Notes under the pieces: model-generated
The model's database searches: none
Told to the model about the DNA's origin: nothing
Seen by the model: only the letters and a program-made list of their open reading frames with translations
Program-made: the position numbers and the translations under genes
Shown here: piece by piece, positions 34,706 to 43,450 of the stretch
How positions within the stretch are numbered: position 1 is the first letter of the stretch
Layout of the letters: each line of letters starts with the position of its first letter
NCBI GenBank assembly: GCA_958295875.1
Contig: OY282379.1
Coordinates: forward strand, 2,505,046 to 2,569,045
Direction: 5' to 3'
Source: an uncultured Pseudomonadales bacterium
GTDB lineage: Bacteria > Pseudomonadota > Gammaproteobacteria > Pseudomonadales > Azotimanducaceae
DNA length: 64,000 bases

Positions 34706-35054
34706 GGAGAGGCGGCTTGTCTTTTCGGAGCAGCATCTCGAAGTCGAGGGATAGATCGGCATCGGCAAGACACGGAGGCGGCCGTCGGCGCATTGGGTCA
34801 GGACGTGTCGAGCGACGCCGGCACTTAGGCAGCTTGCCGTGCCCCAGAAGGGCGAGCCAGCGGTCTCAGGGATCGTCCCCAACTTCGCCCGCCCACTATC
34901 TCATTCGTGCCCCACTCTGCCGCCACCCCACGTTGGGCGTATGATGGCCGCATGATGAAAAACCTGCATGGGTTGGCAGACGGGCTTGGCAGGCGGCTCG
35001 CCCCCTTTGGGTGTGCATGGGCCGCGTGCGTCGCCGCGTCGCTGCGGGGCAGCC
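34706..35054. other. gap before the gsp operon
   Basis: About 350 bases with no supported gene. TATGAT at 34940-34945 is a candidate -10 box for the secretion operon. The gspE frame is open through part of the gap from ATG 34968, but the translation (34968-35054) is not GspE-like. Confidence 0.4.
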
Positions 35055-36773
35055 GTGGCTGAAGCTCGGATCGAGCCAGAGCCCACGGAAGCGCCCCCTC
35101 GGCGGCGCCTCGGTGAGTTGCTCGTCGAACGCGGTGTCGCGCAGCCGGCGGACATCGAGCGCGCCCTGCAGATTCAGCGGTCTGTTGGCGGCAAGCTCGG
35201 CGCCCTGTTGGTGCGCACCGGCGCGCTTTCGGAGGATGCGCTGCTGCGGGCGCTGTCCGCGCAACTCGGCGCGCCTTACCTGAGCGAACCGGATGACCTG
35301 CCGGATCATCTGGCGGCCTACGGCTTCATGGCGCAAGCGCCCGTCAAGCTGGATTGGCTGCTGGACAACGCCGCGCTGCTGTGGCGCGATGGCGCGGATG
35401 CCCTCTGCTGCCTAGCGCGAGACCCGCAGCATCAACCCCTGCTTGAAGCCTTGGCGTACTTCTACCCCGGCGAGCGCGTCGCGTTTTTCCTCGCCCCCAA
35501 CCACCATGTAGACCGTCTGTTGGATGCCGTTCGCAAGGAACGCGCCATGGAGACGCTGTTCTCCGGCGACGACGCCCGGCAGTTGCGCGAAATGGCAGAG
35601 GAAGCGCCCGTCATCGAGTTGGTGAACAACCTGCTGTCGCAGGCGGTGGACCTCGACGCTTCAGACATCCATGTGGAGCCGGCGCAGGAAACCTTCGCCG
35701 TGCGCATGCGTGTGGACGGCGTGTTGCATACGCGCCTCACCCAACCCATTGAACGCTTCCCGGCGGTGGCGTCGCGCATCAAACTCGTCGCCGGCATCGA
35801 CATCGCCGAGCGCCGCCTGCCTCAGGATGGCCGCATCACCGAGCGAATTGCCGGCAAAGACATGGACATCCGCGTCTCGACAGTGCCGTGCGCGTTCGGC
35901 GAATCCATCGTGCTGCGGATGCTCGCCAAGGAGCGGGATGACCTGCGGCTCGACAACCTCGGCATGACGGCAGACCACTTGGAGATGTTTCGCGGCTGGC
36001 TCCACGCCAGCAACGGCATCGTCCTCGTCACCGGCCCCACGGGCTGCGGCAAGTCCACAACGTTGGCCGCCGCCTTGGAGGAAGTGGACGACGGCATCAA
36101 GAAGATCATCACCGTGGAAGACCCGGTGGAATACCAAATGCCGAACATCACGCAAATCCAAACCCACGCAGAGATCGGCTACACCTTCGCGCGGGCGCTG
36201 CGCGCCATCCTGCGCCACGATCCCAACATCATCATGATCGGCGAGATCCGCGATGCGGAGACCGCCGAAATCGCCTTGCGCTCAGCGCTCACCGGCCATC
36301 TGGTGCTCTCCACCGTCCACACCAACGACGCGCTGTCGAGCTTCACCCGCCTCATCGACATGGGCTTGGAGCCCTACTTGGTGGCAGACACCATTCGCGG
36401 CGTGCAGGCGCAGCGCTTGGTGCGCCGCAGTTGCCGGCGCTGCGCGGTGGCGACCACGCCCACCGGGCTGGCGGCAGATGCCCTCAACGACATCCCGTCG
36501 GCCTTGCTCGGCAAAGATTGGGTGCGGGTGGAAGGTTGCGAAGCCTGCCAGCACACGGGCTATCGCGGGCGCATGGGTGTCTATGAGTTGGCGTCCATGA
36601 CGGACGCGCTGCAGAACGCCGTGGTCGGCGGCGCCAACTTGAGCGAACTGAAGCGCTTGGCGCATGGCCAAGGCTGCCGCACCCTTTGGCAAGATGGCCT
36701 CATCAAGGCGTCGCAGGGCCTCACCACGGTGGAGGAGGTCACCCGGCTGACGTTGGGCGCGACGCCTGCCTGA
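35055..36773 (+). CDS. gspE: type II secretion system ATPase GspE
   Basis: About 572 residues from GTG 35055, which places RRRLGELLVERGVAQPADIERAL (the N1E domain) near the N-terminus; ATG 34968 would add 29 atypical residues. Walker A GPTGCGKSTT (about residue 327), Asp box VEDPVEYQMPNITQIQ, Walker B IMIGEIRDAETAEIA and the tetracysteine zinc motif CRRC...CEACQHTGYRGRMGVYEL are all present. Hexameric cytoplasmic ATPase that drives pseudopilus assembly. First gene of the gsp operon. Confidence 0.95.
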   Translation: MAEARIEPEPTEAPPRRRLGELLVERGVAQPADIERALQIQRSVGGKLGALLVRTGALSEDALLRALSAQLGAPYLSEPDDLPDHLAAYGFMAQAPVKLDWLLDNAALLWRDGADALCCLARDPQHQPLLEALAYFYPGERVAFFLAPNHHVDRLLDAVRKERAMETLFSGDDARQLREMAEEAPVIELVNNLLSQAVDLDASDIHVEPAQETFAVRMRVDGVLHTRLTQPIERFPAVASRIKLVAGIDIAERRLPQDGRITERIAGKDMDIRVSTVPCAFGESIVLRMLAKERDDLRLDNLGMTADHLEMFRGWLHASNGIVLVTGPTGCGKSTTLAAALEEVDDGIKKIITVEDPVEYQMPNITQIQTHAEIGYTFARALRAILRHDPNIIMIGEIRDAETAEIALRSALTGHLVLSTVHTNDALSSFTRLIDMGLEPYLVADTIRGVQAQRLVRRSCRRCAVATTPTGLAADALNDIPSALLGKDWVRVEGCEACQHTGYRGRMGVYELASMTDALQNAVVGGANLSELKRLAHGQGCRTLWQDGLIKASQGLTTVEEVTRLTLGATPA

Positions 36774-36801
36774 AGCCGGCGCCGCCACGCCTTCGCGCAC
36801 C

Positions 36802-37995
36802 ATGCAGGCATACGATTACGAGGTGGTGGACGCCAACGGCCAGGCGCAAAAGGGGCGCCTCGAGGCCGATTCGCCAGTGGACGTGGTGCGGCGCCTCGGT
36901 GCGGCTGGCCTCACGGTGCTGAGCGTGGACGAAGCCCGCAAGGAATCTGGCCTGTTGCGCCGCGCCCCAGGCGCAGCGGACGTCGTGGTCGCCTTCCAAG
37001 AGCTGGCGACGCTCCTGCAATCTGGCGTCGCCTTGAGCGATGCGGTGTTCGCGCAGAGCCGCGGCAGCCACCATCCACAAGTCGCCGCCGCCTTCGGCGC
37101 CATCGCCAAGGACTTGACGCGCGGCGCCAGTTTCCTGCAAGCCTTGGGCGCGAGCGGCTTGCGCTTGCCAGACTACGCACATCAGCTTGTCGAGGCTGGC
37201 GAGCTGAGCGGGCGCTTGCCGCAGGCGCTGCGCCGGGCGGTGGAGCAGATGGAGTACGACAAGCGCGTCTCTGCGGACATTCGCGCCGCGCTCACCTATC
37301 CGGCGATCCTCGTCGCCGCTGGCGTCTCGGCGGTGCTGCTGGTGTTCGTGTTCGTGGTGCCGCAGTTCGCCAATCTGCTGGACGACGCGAATGACCTGCC
37401 GTTGCTCGCCGCGGTCGTGCTGCGCGCCGGCGTGTGGTTCAACGCCAACGTTTGGGGCCTCGCCGCGGTGTCTGCCTTGGCCGCGCTCGGCCTCGCCGCG
37501 GCGTTGCGCCGCCGCGCCGTGCGGCGTCGGATGGTGGACGCCTTGGCGACATTGCCGTTGCTGCGCGATTGGCTCTCCGAAGCGGACACCGCGAAGTGGG
37601 CCGCGGTGATGGGCGCCATGCTCGCGAGCCGCGTGGAGTTGATGGACGCGCTGGCCCTCGCCGCCCGCGGGGTGCGCGTTTCCGCTCGTGCGGAGCGCTT
37701 GGCCCGGGCCGTGGCCGAAGTGAGGGGAGGCGCCGCGCTCTCGGCGGCCCTGGAGCAGCAGGACGCGCTCACGCCCACCGGCTACAACCTCATCCGGGTT
37801 GGCGAGCAATCCGGCAAGCTGGCCGAGACCATGCAAGCCCTCGCCGCGCTCTATGAAGAGAACAGCGCCCGGCGCATGAAGCGCGTCCTCACGCTCATCG
37901 AACCCTTGGCCGTGCTATTGATTGGCGGGGTGCTTGGCACCATTATGGTGGGACTCATCCTCGCCATTACGAGCGTCAATGAAATCGTGCTTTAA
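36802..37995 (+). CDS. gspF: type II secretion inner-membrane protein GspF
   Basis: 397 residues, normal length. Two repeats of the T2SF domain with three transmembrane helices (ILVAAGVSAVLLVFVFVVP, WGLAAVSALAALGLA, LIGGVLGTIMVGLILAI). Typical phrases are FQELATLLQSGVALSDA, LVEAGELSGRLPQAL, GYNLIRVGEQSGKLAETM. Platform protein that contacts GspE and GspL. Lies 28 bases after gspE. Confidence 0.95.
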   Translation: MQAYDYEVVDANGQAQKGRLEADSPVDVVRRLGAAGLTVLSVDEARKESGLLRRAPGAADVVVAFQELATLLQSGVALSDAVFAQSRGSHHPQVAAAFGAIAKDLTRGASFLQALGASGLRLPDYAHQLVEAGELSGRLPQALRRAVEQMEYDKRVSADIRAALTYPAILVAAGVSAVLLVFVFVVPQFANLLDDANDLPLLAAVVLRAGVWFNANVWGLAAVSALAALGLAAALRRRAVRRRMVDALATLPLLRDWLSEADTAKWAAVMGAMLASRVELMDALALAARGVRVSARAERLARAVAEVRGGAALSAALEQQDALTPTGYNLIRVGEQSGKLAETMQALAALYEENSARRMKRVLTLIEPLAVLLIGGVLGTIMVGLILAITSVNEIVL

Positions 37996-38491
37996 GGCGT
38001 GGCGCGCGGCCACGCGCTGCGACATCGCCCGCCGCCGCTGGCGGCGCCGTCCGCTGCATGGCGCTGCCCGGCGCCAGCGCGGCTTCAACCTGATCGAGCT
38101 CATGGTGGTGCTCGTGATCTTGGGGCTGCTTGCGGGCCTCGTGGGGCCGCGGCTGTTGGGTCGCGTGGATACCTCGAAGGTGGCCACCGCCGACACGCAG
38201 GTGAAGATGCTCCGCAGCGCACTCTTAACCTACCGCTTGGATGTGGGGCAGTTCCCTTCAACGAGCGATGGCTTGGCGGCTTTGATGCGCGCCCCGGCAG
38301 ACGTGGCGGATTACTGGCGCGGCCCGTACTTGGACGACGAAGTGCCGCTTGACCCGTGGCGGGCGCCGTACCGGTACGAGTTCCCAGCGAGCAACCTGCA
38401 AGGGTTTGCGCTCTATTCGTTGGGGGCGGATTCCGCGCCCGGCGGCGAAGGCATCAATGAGGATGTCGGCTACCTGTCGGACAAAAGCTAG
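37979..38491 (+). CDS. gspG: major pseudopilin GspG
   Basis: 170 residues from ATG 37979, which overlaps the end of gspF by 17 bases. A long leader of ~36 residues rich in Arg precedes the prepilin-peptidase site QRG/FNLIELMVVLVILGLLAGLVGP with Glu at +5. GspG traits follow: QVKMLRSALLTYRLDVGQFPSTSDGLAAL and DPWRAPYRYEFP, ending in SLGADSAPGGEGINEDVGY, the calcium-binding loop. The leader is longer than the usual 6-8 residues. Confidence 0.93.
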   Translation: MKSCFKAWRAATRCDIARRRWRRRPLHGAARRQRGFNLIELMVVLVILGLLAGLVGPRLLGRVDTSKVATADTQVKMLRSALLTYRLDVGQFPSTSDGLAALMRAPADVADYWRGPYLDDEVPLDPWRAPYRYEFPASNLQGFALYSLGADSAPGGEGINEDVGYLSDKS

Positions 38492-38900
38492 CCGCGCCGG
38501 CGGCTTCACGCTGCTTGAGCTCACCATCGTGCTTGCCTTGGTCGGCTTGGTGGCCGCGGTGGCGCTGCCGAATCTGCAGCGGCTGTACGACGCCTTCGTG
38601 CGCGAGACGGAACGCGCCCGCATCATCGATCAGTTCGCCGCGTTGGGGCAACGCGCCCTGGCCGCCGGCCGCGCCTACGCCGTCCTGGATGCGGACGCCG
38701 CCGACGCGCAGGCATACGCCGACTATGAGCCGTATTCCATTGACCTGCCGCCCGGCTGGGCGCTGCGCGTGAAGCGTCCCGTGCTGGTGCGCGCGAACGG
38801 CTTCTGCTTGGGTGGTGAAGTGGCGTTGGCGCACACCGGCGGCGAGGCCATCGAGCTCGCGTTGGCGCCGCCGTATTGCCGCCCGACCGAGGCAGATTGA
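38457..38900 (+). CDS. gspH: minor pseudopilin GspH
   Basis: 147 residues from ATG 38457, overlapping gspG by 35 bases. Prepilin site RAGG/FTLLELTIVLALVGLVAAVALP with Glu at +5, then a helix (YDAFVRETERARIIDQFAALGQRAL) and a beta domain. Position after gspG supports GspH rather than another minor pseudopilin. Directly downstream the operon is interrupted. Confidence 0.82.
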   Translation: MRMSATCRTKASRAGGFTLLELTIVLALVGLVAAVALPNLQRLYDAFVRETERARIIDQFAALGQRALAAGRAYAVLDADAADAQAYADYEPYSIDLPPGWALRVKRPVLVRANGFCLGGEVALAHTGGEAIELALAPPYCRPTEAD

Positions 38901-39643
38901 GCGGCGCCCGCGCAGCCTCCCACAGCGCGTGGCCAATCCCTTCTTGCGGGCACCTGCCCGGCGGCGGGCACGGCCTTGCCGGGGTGGGGCCGGTTGGCGT
39001 GCGTGGGCAGTTGGCGGATGCGCTTGGCGTCATGGCTGTGGGGCTGGCTGGCACATGAGAACAGCCTATTGGCCGCCGCGGCGCCCTTCCAATGGCGAGA
39101 ATCTGCAATCCGCGTGCGATTTCGCCGCCGCGACAGGGCAGCCGATGCGCGCGCCACTATGCCTGCTCCGATATCTTGACATTACGTTGATTAAGGTTTT
39201 GTAATCACAGCCGTGCATTGAGGTGCTGAATGGTGGCCGCTCGTGGTCGGCGTGATGTCGTCTTCGTCGACGTGGCGAGCCAGTGCCGAAAAGGGGGTTT
39301 CATGCCGATGGCGCTCAAGGTGGGGAGGTCACACGGCGTTCAAGGAGAGAGGTAGAGAGGCCGGGATGCCCGCGGGTTCGTCCCGCGTCCACATCGTGCG
39401 CTGAGCGCCATGTACGGCTGTGAAGCAGACTACGTTCATTGTGCGTGGTTGGCGGCGCTACCGTTCGCCGCCTCGCGCTCGTACGTCTTCGTTCCTCGCC
39501 GCGTCCCAGATTAGCTCCGGTCGAGCGTGGCAATTCCAACCTTGTCTGGCGCGGATGCGACGGGGACACGAAGCTCCATTGGACTATAGTGAGGCCCATC
39601 AAGCCAGGGCCTTGATTTCATCAAAGGGGAACACGGAGGCGAA
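38901..39643. other. non-coding stretch at left edge of the inserted segment
   Basis: About 740 bases without a credible gene. Holds direct repeat A (39050-39143), an AT-richer stretch near 39170-39210, and a small CGCGGG/CCCGCG hairpin near 39373. GGAGGC at 39630-39640 is the ribosome site of the next gene. Confidence 0.5.
39050..39143. repeat. 94-bp direct repeat A flanking insert in the gsp operon
   Basis: 89 of 94 bases match 41634-41727, same orientation, same length. Begins GGCACATG and ends GGCAGCC, with the shared block ATGGCGAGAATCTGC. Neither copy lies in a recognised gene. Confidence 0.9.
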
Positions 39644-40243
39644 ATGCTCAACTACGACATCGTCTGGTGGGTGATCATCTTCTTTGTCGGCACGGGCGTG
39701 ATCCTGTGCGCTGCTGTGGCTGCCATAGTCGTCTATCGAGGATGGGCGTTCTTACAGGTGTCGGTAACGTCGGATCGGAACTCTAACGAGACGGCAGCAA
39801 AGCACTTCGTCGCGCTGTTGGATGAGGCCAAAGAGAACATGGTGGTGTATGACGACGGCAATGAGATGGAGGGTTCAATCTACTGGAACCGAGATGTCGT
39901 TAACGCCGTGCGTCAGAAATTGTCGAACAACCCGGGGTTTAGACTTTCGTGCTACTTCAACTTCAATACCGCCATGCCATTCACAAGAGAACTTCAAGAA
40001 TGTCGTGGCTTTCGTGTAAAGTTCGGTCAAGGCGACCGACCCGGCGATGATGTCCACTACAAGATCATTGATGGTGGTCTCAAGGCGCATCTTTCCCGCC
40101 ACGAATTGGCCTCTGAAGATCGGCGGTACAGAGTGATTGATTGCAACAGCGTCCCTGATCGCTTGAAGGCTCACGTTACAGGCATCTTGCTGCGACGATG
40201 CAAAGAGCATGCGATGGATCGTGGGATTTGGGTGACGACGTAG
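39644..40243 (+). CDS. membrane-anchored protein with PLD-like single HxK motif
   Basis: 199 residues. One N-terminal transmembrane helix (IVWWVIIFFVGTGVILCAAVAAIVVY), then a soluble domain. The stretch VHYKIIDGGLKAHLSRHE resembles the H-x-K half-site of phospholipase-D-like enzymes, preceded by a beta-strand segment (FRLSCYFNFNTAMPF) typical of that fold. GGAGG lies 9 bases before the ATG. The gene is clearly AT-richer than the gsp genes around it, so it is foreign. A dimeric PLD-family nuclease or phosphatase is possible; unproven. Confidence 0.6.
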   Translation: MLNYDIVWWVIIFFVGTGVILCAAVAAIVVYRGWAFLQVSVTSDRNSNETAAKHFVALLDEAKENMVVYDDGNEMEGSIYWNRDVVNAVRQKLSNNPGFRLSCYFNFNTAMPFTRELQECRGFRVKFGQGDRPGDDVHYKIIDGGLKAHLSRHELASEDRRYRVIDCNSVPDRLKAHVTGILLRRCKEHAMDRGIWVTT

Positions 40244-40611
40244 TGTTTCCAGACATTCAACTTTATGTTGTACTGGCCCTTGCCGCGACACTGGCATCAG
40301 TCGTCGCGACTCACCTCCGGTCGCCGCCCGAAGAGCATACGAGCAAGGCAACAACCCGTCGGTTGGCGGTCGGCACCTGCATCCTAATCTTCTTTGCGTG
40401 GACACACCTAGTGGCGGCTTTGATTGGTTTGGCATGTGACACATGGGGCAAGGAGCAAGTCGTAGCAACGACACACCCCGCGTCGTCGATCCAAATTGAG
40501 CGGTGGCATCTGATAGTTCATCTAATGGTGATCACAGCAATGCTCCCCATCGTTTGTGTGACGGTGATGCAGAGTTGGACATCCGGAGTTAAGAACGCGG
40601 AGCGGTGGTAA
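40243..40611 (+). CDS. small membrane protein, partner of the PLD-like gene
   Basis: 122 residues from GTG 40243, sharing one base with the stop of the upstream gene. Three hydrophobic segments (LYVVLALAATLASVVA, GTCILIFFAWTHLVAALIGLAC, WHLIVHLMVITAMLPIVCVTVM). No family recognised. One-base overlap with the PLD-like gene implies a two-gene unit, both membrane-located; an effector with a membrane partner or immunity protein is a possible reading. Confidence 0.5.
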   Translation: MFPDIQLYVVLALAATLASVVATHLRSPPEEHTSKATTRRLAVGTCILIFFAWTHLVAALIGLACDTWGKEQVVATTHPASSIQIERWHLIVHLMVITAMLPIVCVTVMQSWTSGVKNAERW

Positions 40612-40840
40612 AGATTCCTCTAGACGACTCAAAGGCTTCTCGCGTCAGCCCGCGCCTATTGCGTGTGCGACACGACTGACGAATTTGTCCTACGGTGGAA
40701 ATTACCGTTTCAGCAAGTTGCCGAGTCGAACTGACCGGGCCGCCTCCGCTCCATCCGCCCGTCAGCCAGCCCCGCGTAACACTCGCCGGGCCGCAGCGTG
40801 GAGAGCGGCCGCACCTCGGCCACGCTCGGCCTGCCGGGCG

Positions 40841-41296
40841 TTAGCGGGCAGAGGTTGCGGACGTGCCGCTGCGCCATGCCGTCCGTCGAGCGGAAGAACA
40901 GCTTGGTGGCGGTGTTGGCGAGCAGATCTCGCCCCACTGCCCGACCTGCCGGCTGTCGGACAGGGCGCTCGACAGCTTCACGGTCTCCGCCGTGACCGAC
41001 TGCATCTGCGCGGCCAGTTGCTCGATCTGCGGGTTCAACTTCTCGTAGCCGCTCGACAGAGCTTCACCAAGCCCTCGAACATCTGGTGCTTCCGGTCCAG
41101 TTCCCCCTTGGCCGCCGCCATCGTCTTCTGGAAGTTCTCGCCGGCCATGCAGCACGTTGCCGCTTTCGTGGAGCGCTCCGGCCACTTCGACCTTGACCGC
41201 CTCGCTCAGACGTCCCTTGGCGTCTTCGATGGCTCACGGGACGCCACCGCCGAATAGCCCTCTGGCAATCCATCCAACCGCCACGCCGACGGCCAT
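40841..41296 (-). pseudogene. rmuC remnant
   Basis: Reading from ATG 41296: MAVGVAVGWIARGLFGG, an in-frame TGA, then AIEDAKGRLSEAVKVEVAGALHESG. In a second frame comes FQKTMAAAKGELDRKHQMFEGLV, and back in the first GYEKLNPQIEQLAAQMQ, VTAETVKLSSALSDSRQVGQWGE. Together these are the N-terminal anchor, coiled coil and start of the nuclease-like domain of RmuC (limits inversion). At least one stop and two frameshifts, and the C-terminus is missing. Confidence 0.75.
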
Positions 41297-41535
41297 GCCA
41301 CCCTCGAAAAGGCGGTTTCAGGTCATAATTTCAAACTGAGACAGTACCGAACCCGCACACTCCTTGACTGCGGCAATGCACTATGTCTTGATGGCCAAGA
41401 TTCTTCCTTATCGGCCTTTCGTGCGGAGGAATCCCGAGTCGTCCGGACGGGCTTCTTGCTTAGGCGGGCTTGCCACGCCTAAGCCGGCACCCATGAATGT
41501 CCCAACGATTCATCGGGCAAGCATGAACCAATAAA

Positions 41536-41575
41536 GGCAAAGTACGTGTGGAGGTATCTCTCCACACGCTTTGCC
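41536..41575. other. strong hairpin in the inserted segment
   Basis: GGCAAAG-TA-CGTGTGGAG-GTATCT-CTCCACACG-CTTTGCC: 9-base and 7-base stems separated by a two-base bulge. No T-run follows, so a terminator is doubtful; it may mark an element end or an RNA structure. Confidence 0.5.
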
Positions 41576-41633
41576 ATTCTCAGGCTGACCTGCTACCAAC
41601 GGCAGCAGTGGATGGCTAGCGAAACGATGGAAT

Positions 41634-41727
41634 GGCACATGGGAACAGCCTATTGGCCGCCGCGGTGCCATTCCAATGGCGAGAATCTGCAATCCGCGTG
41701 CGATTCCGCCGCCGCGACATGGCAGCC
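41634..41727. repeat. 94-bp direct repeat B flanking insert in the gsp operon
   Basis: Partner of repeat A at 39050. Lies immediately upstream of gspI and is in the same orientation as A. Confidence 0.9.
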
Positions 41728-41799
41728 AGTGCCCCTAGCCACTGTAGGAAATGCGCCGGTGTTGGTAAGGTTGCCGGCCGCACCGCGCCGCCCATCCGA

Positions 41800-42291
41800 G
41801 TGACGTTGACGAACCCGCGACGCGCAACCCCCCGCCAGCCGCCGCCGCGCCTCCGGCGCGCCGCAACTGGCTTAACGCTGCTTGAAGCCGTCGTTGCGCT
41901 ATCGCTCTTCGCCATCGCCGGCATGGCGATGTACAGCTTGTACAACACCAACCTCATCTCGCTCCTGCGCGTGCAGGACGTGGCGCAGCAGGTGCCCATC
42001 GCCCGCTACGCGCTGGAGCGCATTGCCACCGTGGATCCGTGGCGTGAACAGGCGGGCAGCTTTGTGGTGGATGGCCATGATGTCACTTGGACGGCCACGT
42101 TGGTGGAGCCGGTGCGCCACGGCCAGAACGGCACCGGCATTCGCAACGGCTTCGACTTTGGCCTGTATGAAGTGGAGTTCGAGATTTCCCGGCAGGGACG
42201 CCGCATCGGCGTGTGGCGCACCCGGCAGGTGGGCTTCGAGCGGGTGCGTGGCCTGCGCCCGGAACCCGGCTTTGGGGAAGGGCTGTTTTGA
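41800..42291 (+). CDS. gspI: minor pseudopilin GspI
   Basis: About 163 residues from GTG 41800; the exact start is uncertain and no ATG lies closer. Prepilin site ATG/LTLLEAVVALSLFAIAGMAMYSLYN with Glu at +5, then LISLLRVQDVAQQVPIARYALERI and a beta domain. Leader ~27 residues, longer than usual. Separated from gspH by 2.9 kb of foreign DNA, so it may depend on a promoter inside the insert. Confidence 0.82.
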   Translation: MTLTNPRRATPRQPPPRLRRAATGLTLLEAVVALSLFAIAGMAMYSLYNTNLISLLRVQDVAQQVPIARYALERIATVDPWREQAGSFVVDGHDVTWTATLVEPVRHGQNGTGIRNGFDFGLYEVEFEISRQGRRIGVWRTRQVGFERVRGLRPEPGFGEGLF

Positions 42292-43277
42292 AGCGGGGTG
42301 TTTGCATCACAGCGCGTGGCCACCATGCGGTGGGACGGGCACCGCGCCGGCGGTACCCCGCCTGCGGGTACTGCCCCGATTGCGGGGACAGGCACCGTGG
42401 CGGGGGGCAGGCACCTTTGCAGGACAGGCATGCCTACGGGACAGACTCGGCGCCGGGCGAGGCACTCACACAGGGACGGGCGCTCATACAGGGACAGGCA
42501 CGTTTGCAGCCGCAGGCCCCGCGCTTGCGGGGACAGGCACGCTTGCAGGACAGGCACGCTTCTGGGGACCCCGCGCTCGGGGACAGGCACGGCGCCCACC
42601 GCGTGTTGCGGGGACAGGCACCCCTCCGGGGACAGGCACTCTCGCGGGACAGGCACCGCGACCACCACGCCCCCCATCCCCCCAAACCCCCCACCCCCCC
42701 ACCCAGCGGCCTCACGCTGCTCGAAACGCTGGTCGTTTTGGTGCTGGTCGCATTGTTGGGCACCACGATGTTGCAGGGCATCGGGTTCTTCTCCGGCCAG
42801 TACGCCGTCGCGCAGCGCAGCAACGGCCAGGCGTTCGCGTCGAGCCTCCGTCAGCGTTGGTTCGTGGATTCCGTGCAGGGCCTGCATCCGTACGGGATGG
42901 CGGCGCAGCGCTTTGTCGGGGATGGCGCGTCCTTCGCCGGCGTCACGTTGCAGCCGCTTTTCGCCGAGCCTGGGATGCTGGTGCGCGCGCGCTGGTCGAT
43001 TGCCCCGCGTGGGACGGCCACCGGCGCTGCCTGGCAAGTGGCCTATCAAGAAGAGGACGGCGCAGAGTGGCCGATCTTCGCCGACGCCGAGGGCGAACTC
43101 GCCTTCCAGTACGCCGATGCGGCCGGCCAATGGCACGAGCGCTGGCCGGCCGCCACGGCGCCGCTTGAGTGGACGCCAACGCTCATCCGCCTCACGTCGG
43201 CCACCCGTGGCGACTTGTGGTTGGCGCGGGTGGAAGCCGCGCCACTGCCGCTCCATACGGAAGCGACGCTCCGATGA
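42288..43277 (+). CDS. gspJ: minor pseudopilin GspJ with repeat-expanded leader
   Basis: Prepilin site PPPSG/LTLLETLVVLVLVALLGTTMLQGIGFF, then a beta-rich domain ending SATRGDLWLARVEA. This is GspJ by order and fold. The frame is open from a TTG at 42288 that overlaps the gspI stop (329 residues), but ~100 of the residues before the signal come from a GACAGGCAC minisatellite. GTG 42603 or TTG 42606 would give a 35-residue leader and are more plausible starts today. Which start is used cannot be told from sequence. Confidence 0.75.
   Translation: MKRGVCITARGHHAVGRAPRRRYPACGYCPDCGDRHRGGGQAPLQDRHAYGTDSAPGEALTQGRALIQGQARLQPQAPRLRGQARLQDRHASGDPALGDRHGAHRVLRGQAPLRGQALSRDRHRDHHAPHPPKPPTPPPSGLTLLETLVVLVLVALLGTTMLQGIGFFSGQYAVAQRSNGQAFASSLRQRWFVDSVQGLHPYGMAAQRFVGDGASFAGVTLQPLFAEPGMLVRARWSIAPRGTATGAAWQVAYQEEDGAEWPIFADAEGELAFQYADAAGQWHERWPAATAPLEWTPTLIRLTSATRGDLWLARVEAAPLPLHTEATLR
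42331..42660. repeat. irregular GGGACAGGCAC minisatellite
   Basis: About fifteen degenerate units of roughly 13-25 bases built on GGGGACAGGCAC, eight or more with an exact GACAGGCAC core, interrupted by short variable inserts such as GTTTGCA or GCTTGCA. It occupies the gspI-gspJ junction and the gspJ leader. Confidence 0.9.
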
Positions 43278-43450
43278 AGGCGAGTGCCCAACGCGCCGCG
43301 AGCCGTCGCCGCGAGGACGCCATGCCGGCTCCTCCTCGCCGCTCCGCCTCCGCCCCCTCCATGCCGGTGCCGCTCCATATGAAGGATGGAGTCGACGCTC
43401 CGATGAACACAGGCGCCCAACAGGCCGCGAGCCGTCATCGCGAGGACGCC
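43249..43450. repeat. imperfect tandem duplication of the gspJ/gspK junction
   Basis: Unit 1 about 43249-43321 and unit 2 about 43370-43450 share CGCTCCATA, GACGCTCCGATGAA and CGCGAGCCGTC.TCGCGAGGACGCC, including the gspK start codon and its upstream context. Each copy keeps an in-frame ATG. Confidence 0.75.

Noticed and set aside
39366..39400. tRNA-like sequence around GCGGGTTCGTCCCGC
   Set aside because: Only a T-arm-like hairpin; no acceptor or anticodon stem could be built.
41536..41575. Rho-independent terminator
   Set aside because: Strong hairpin but no T-run on either side, so kept as an unassigned structure.
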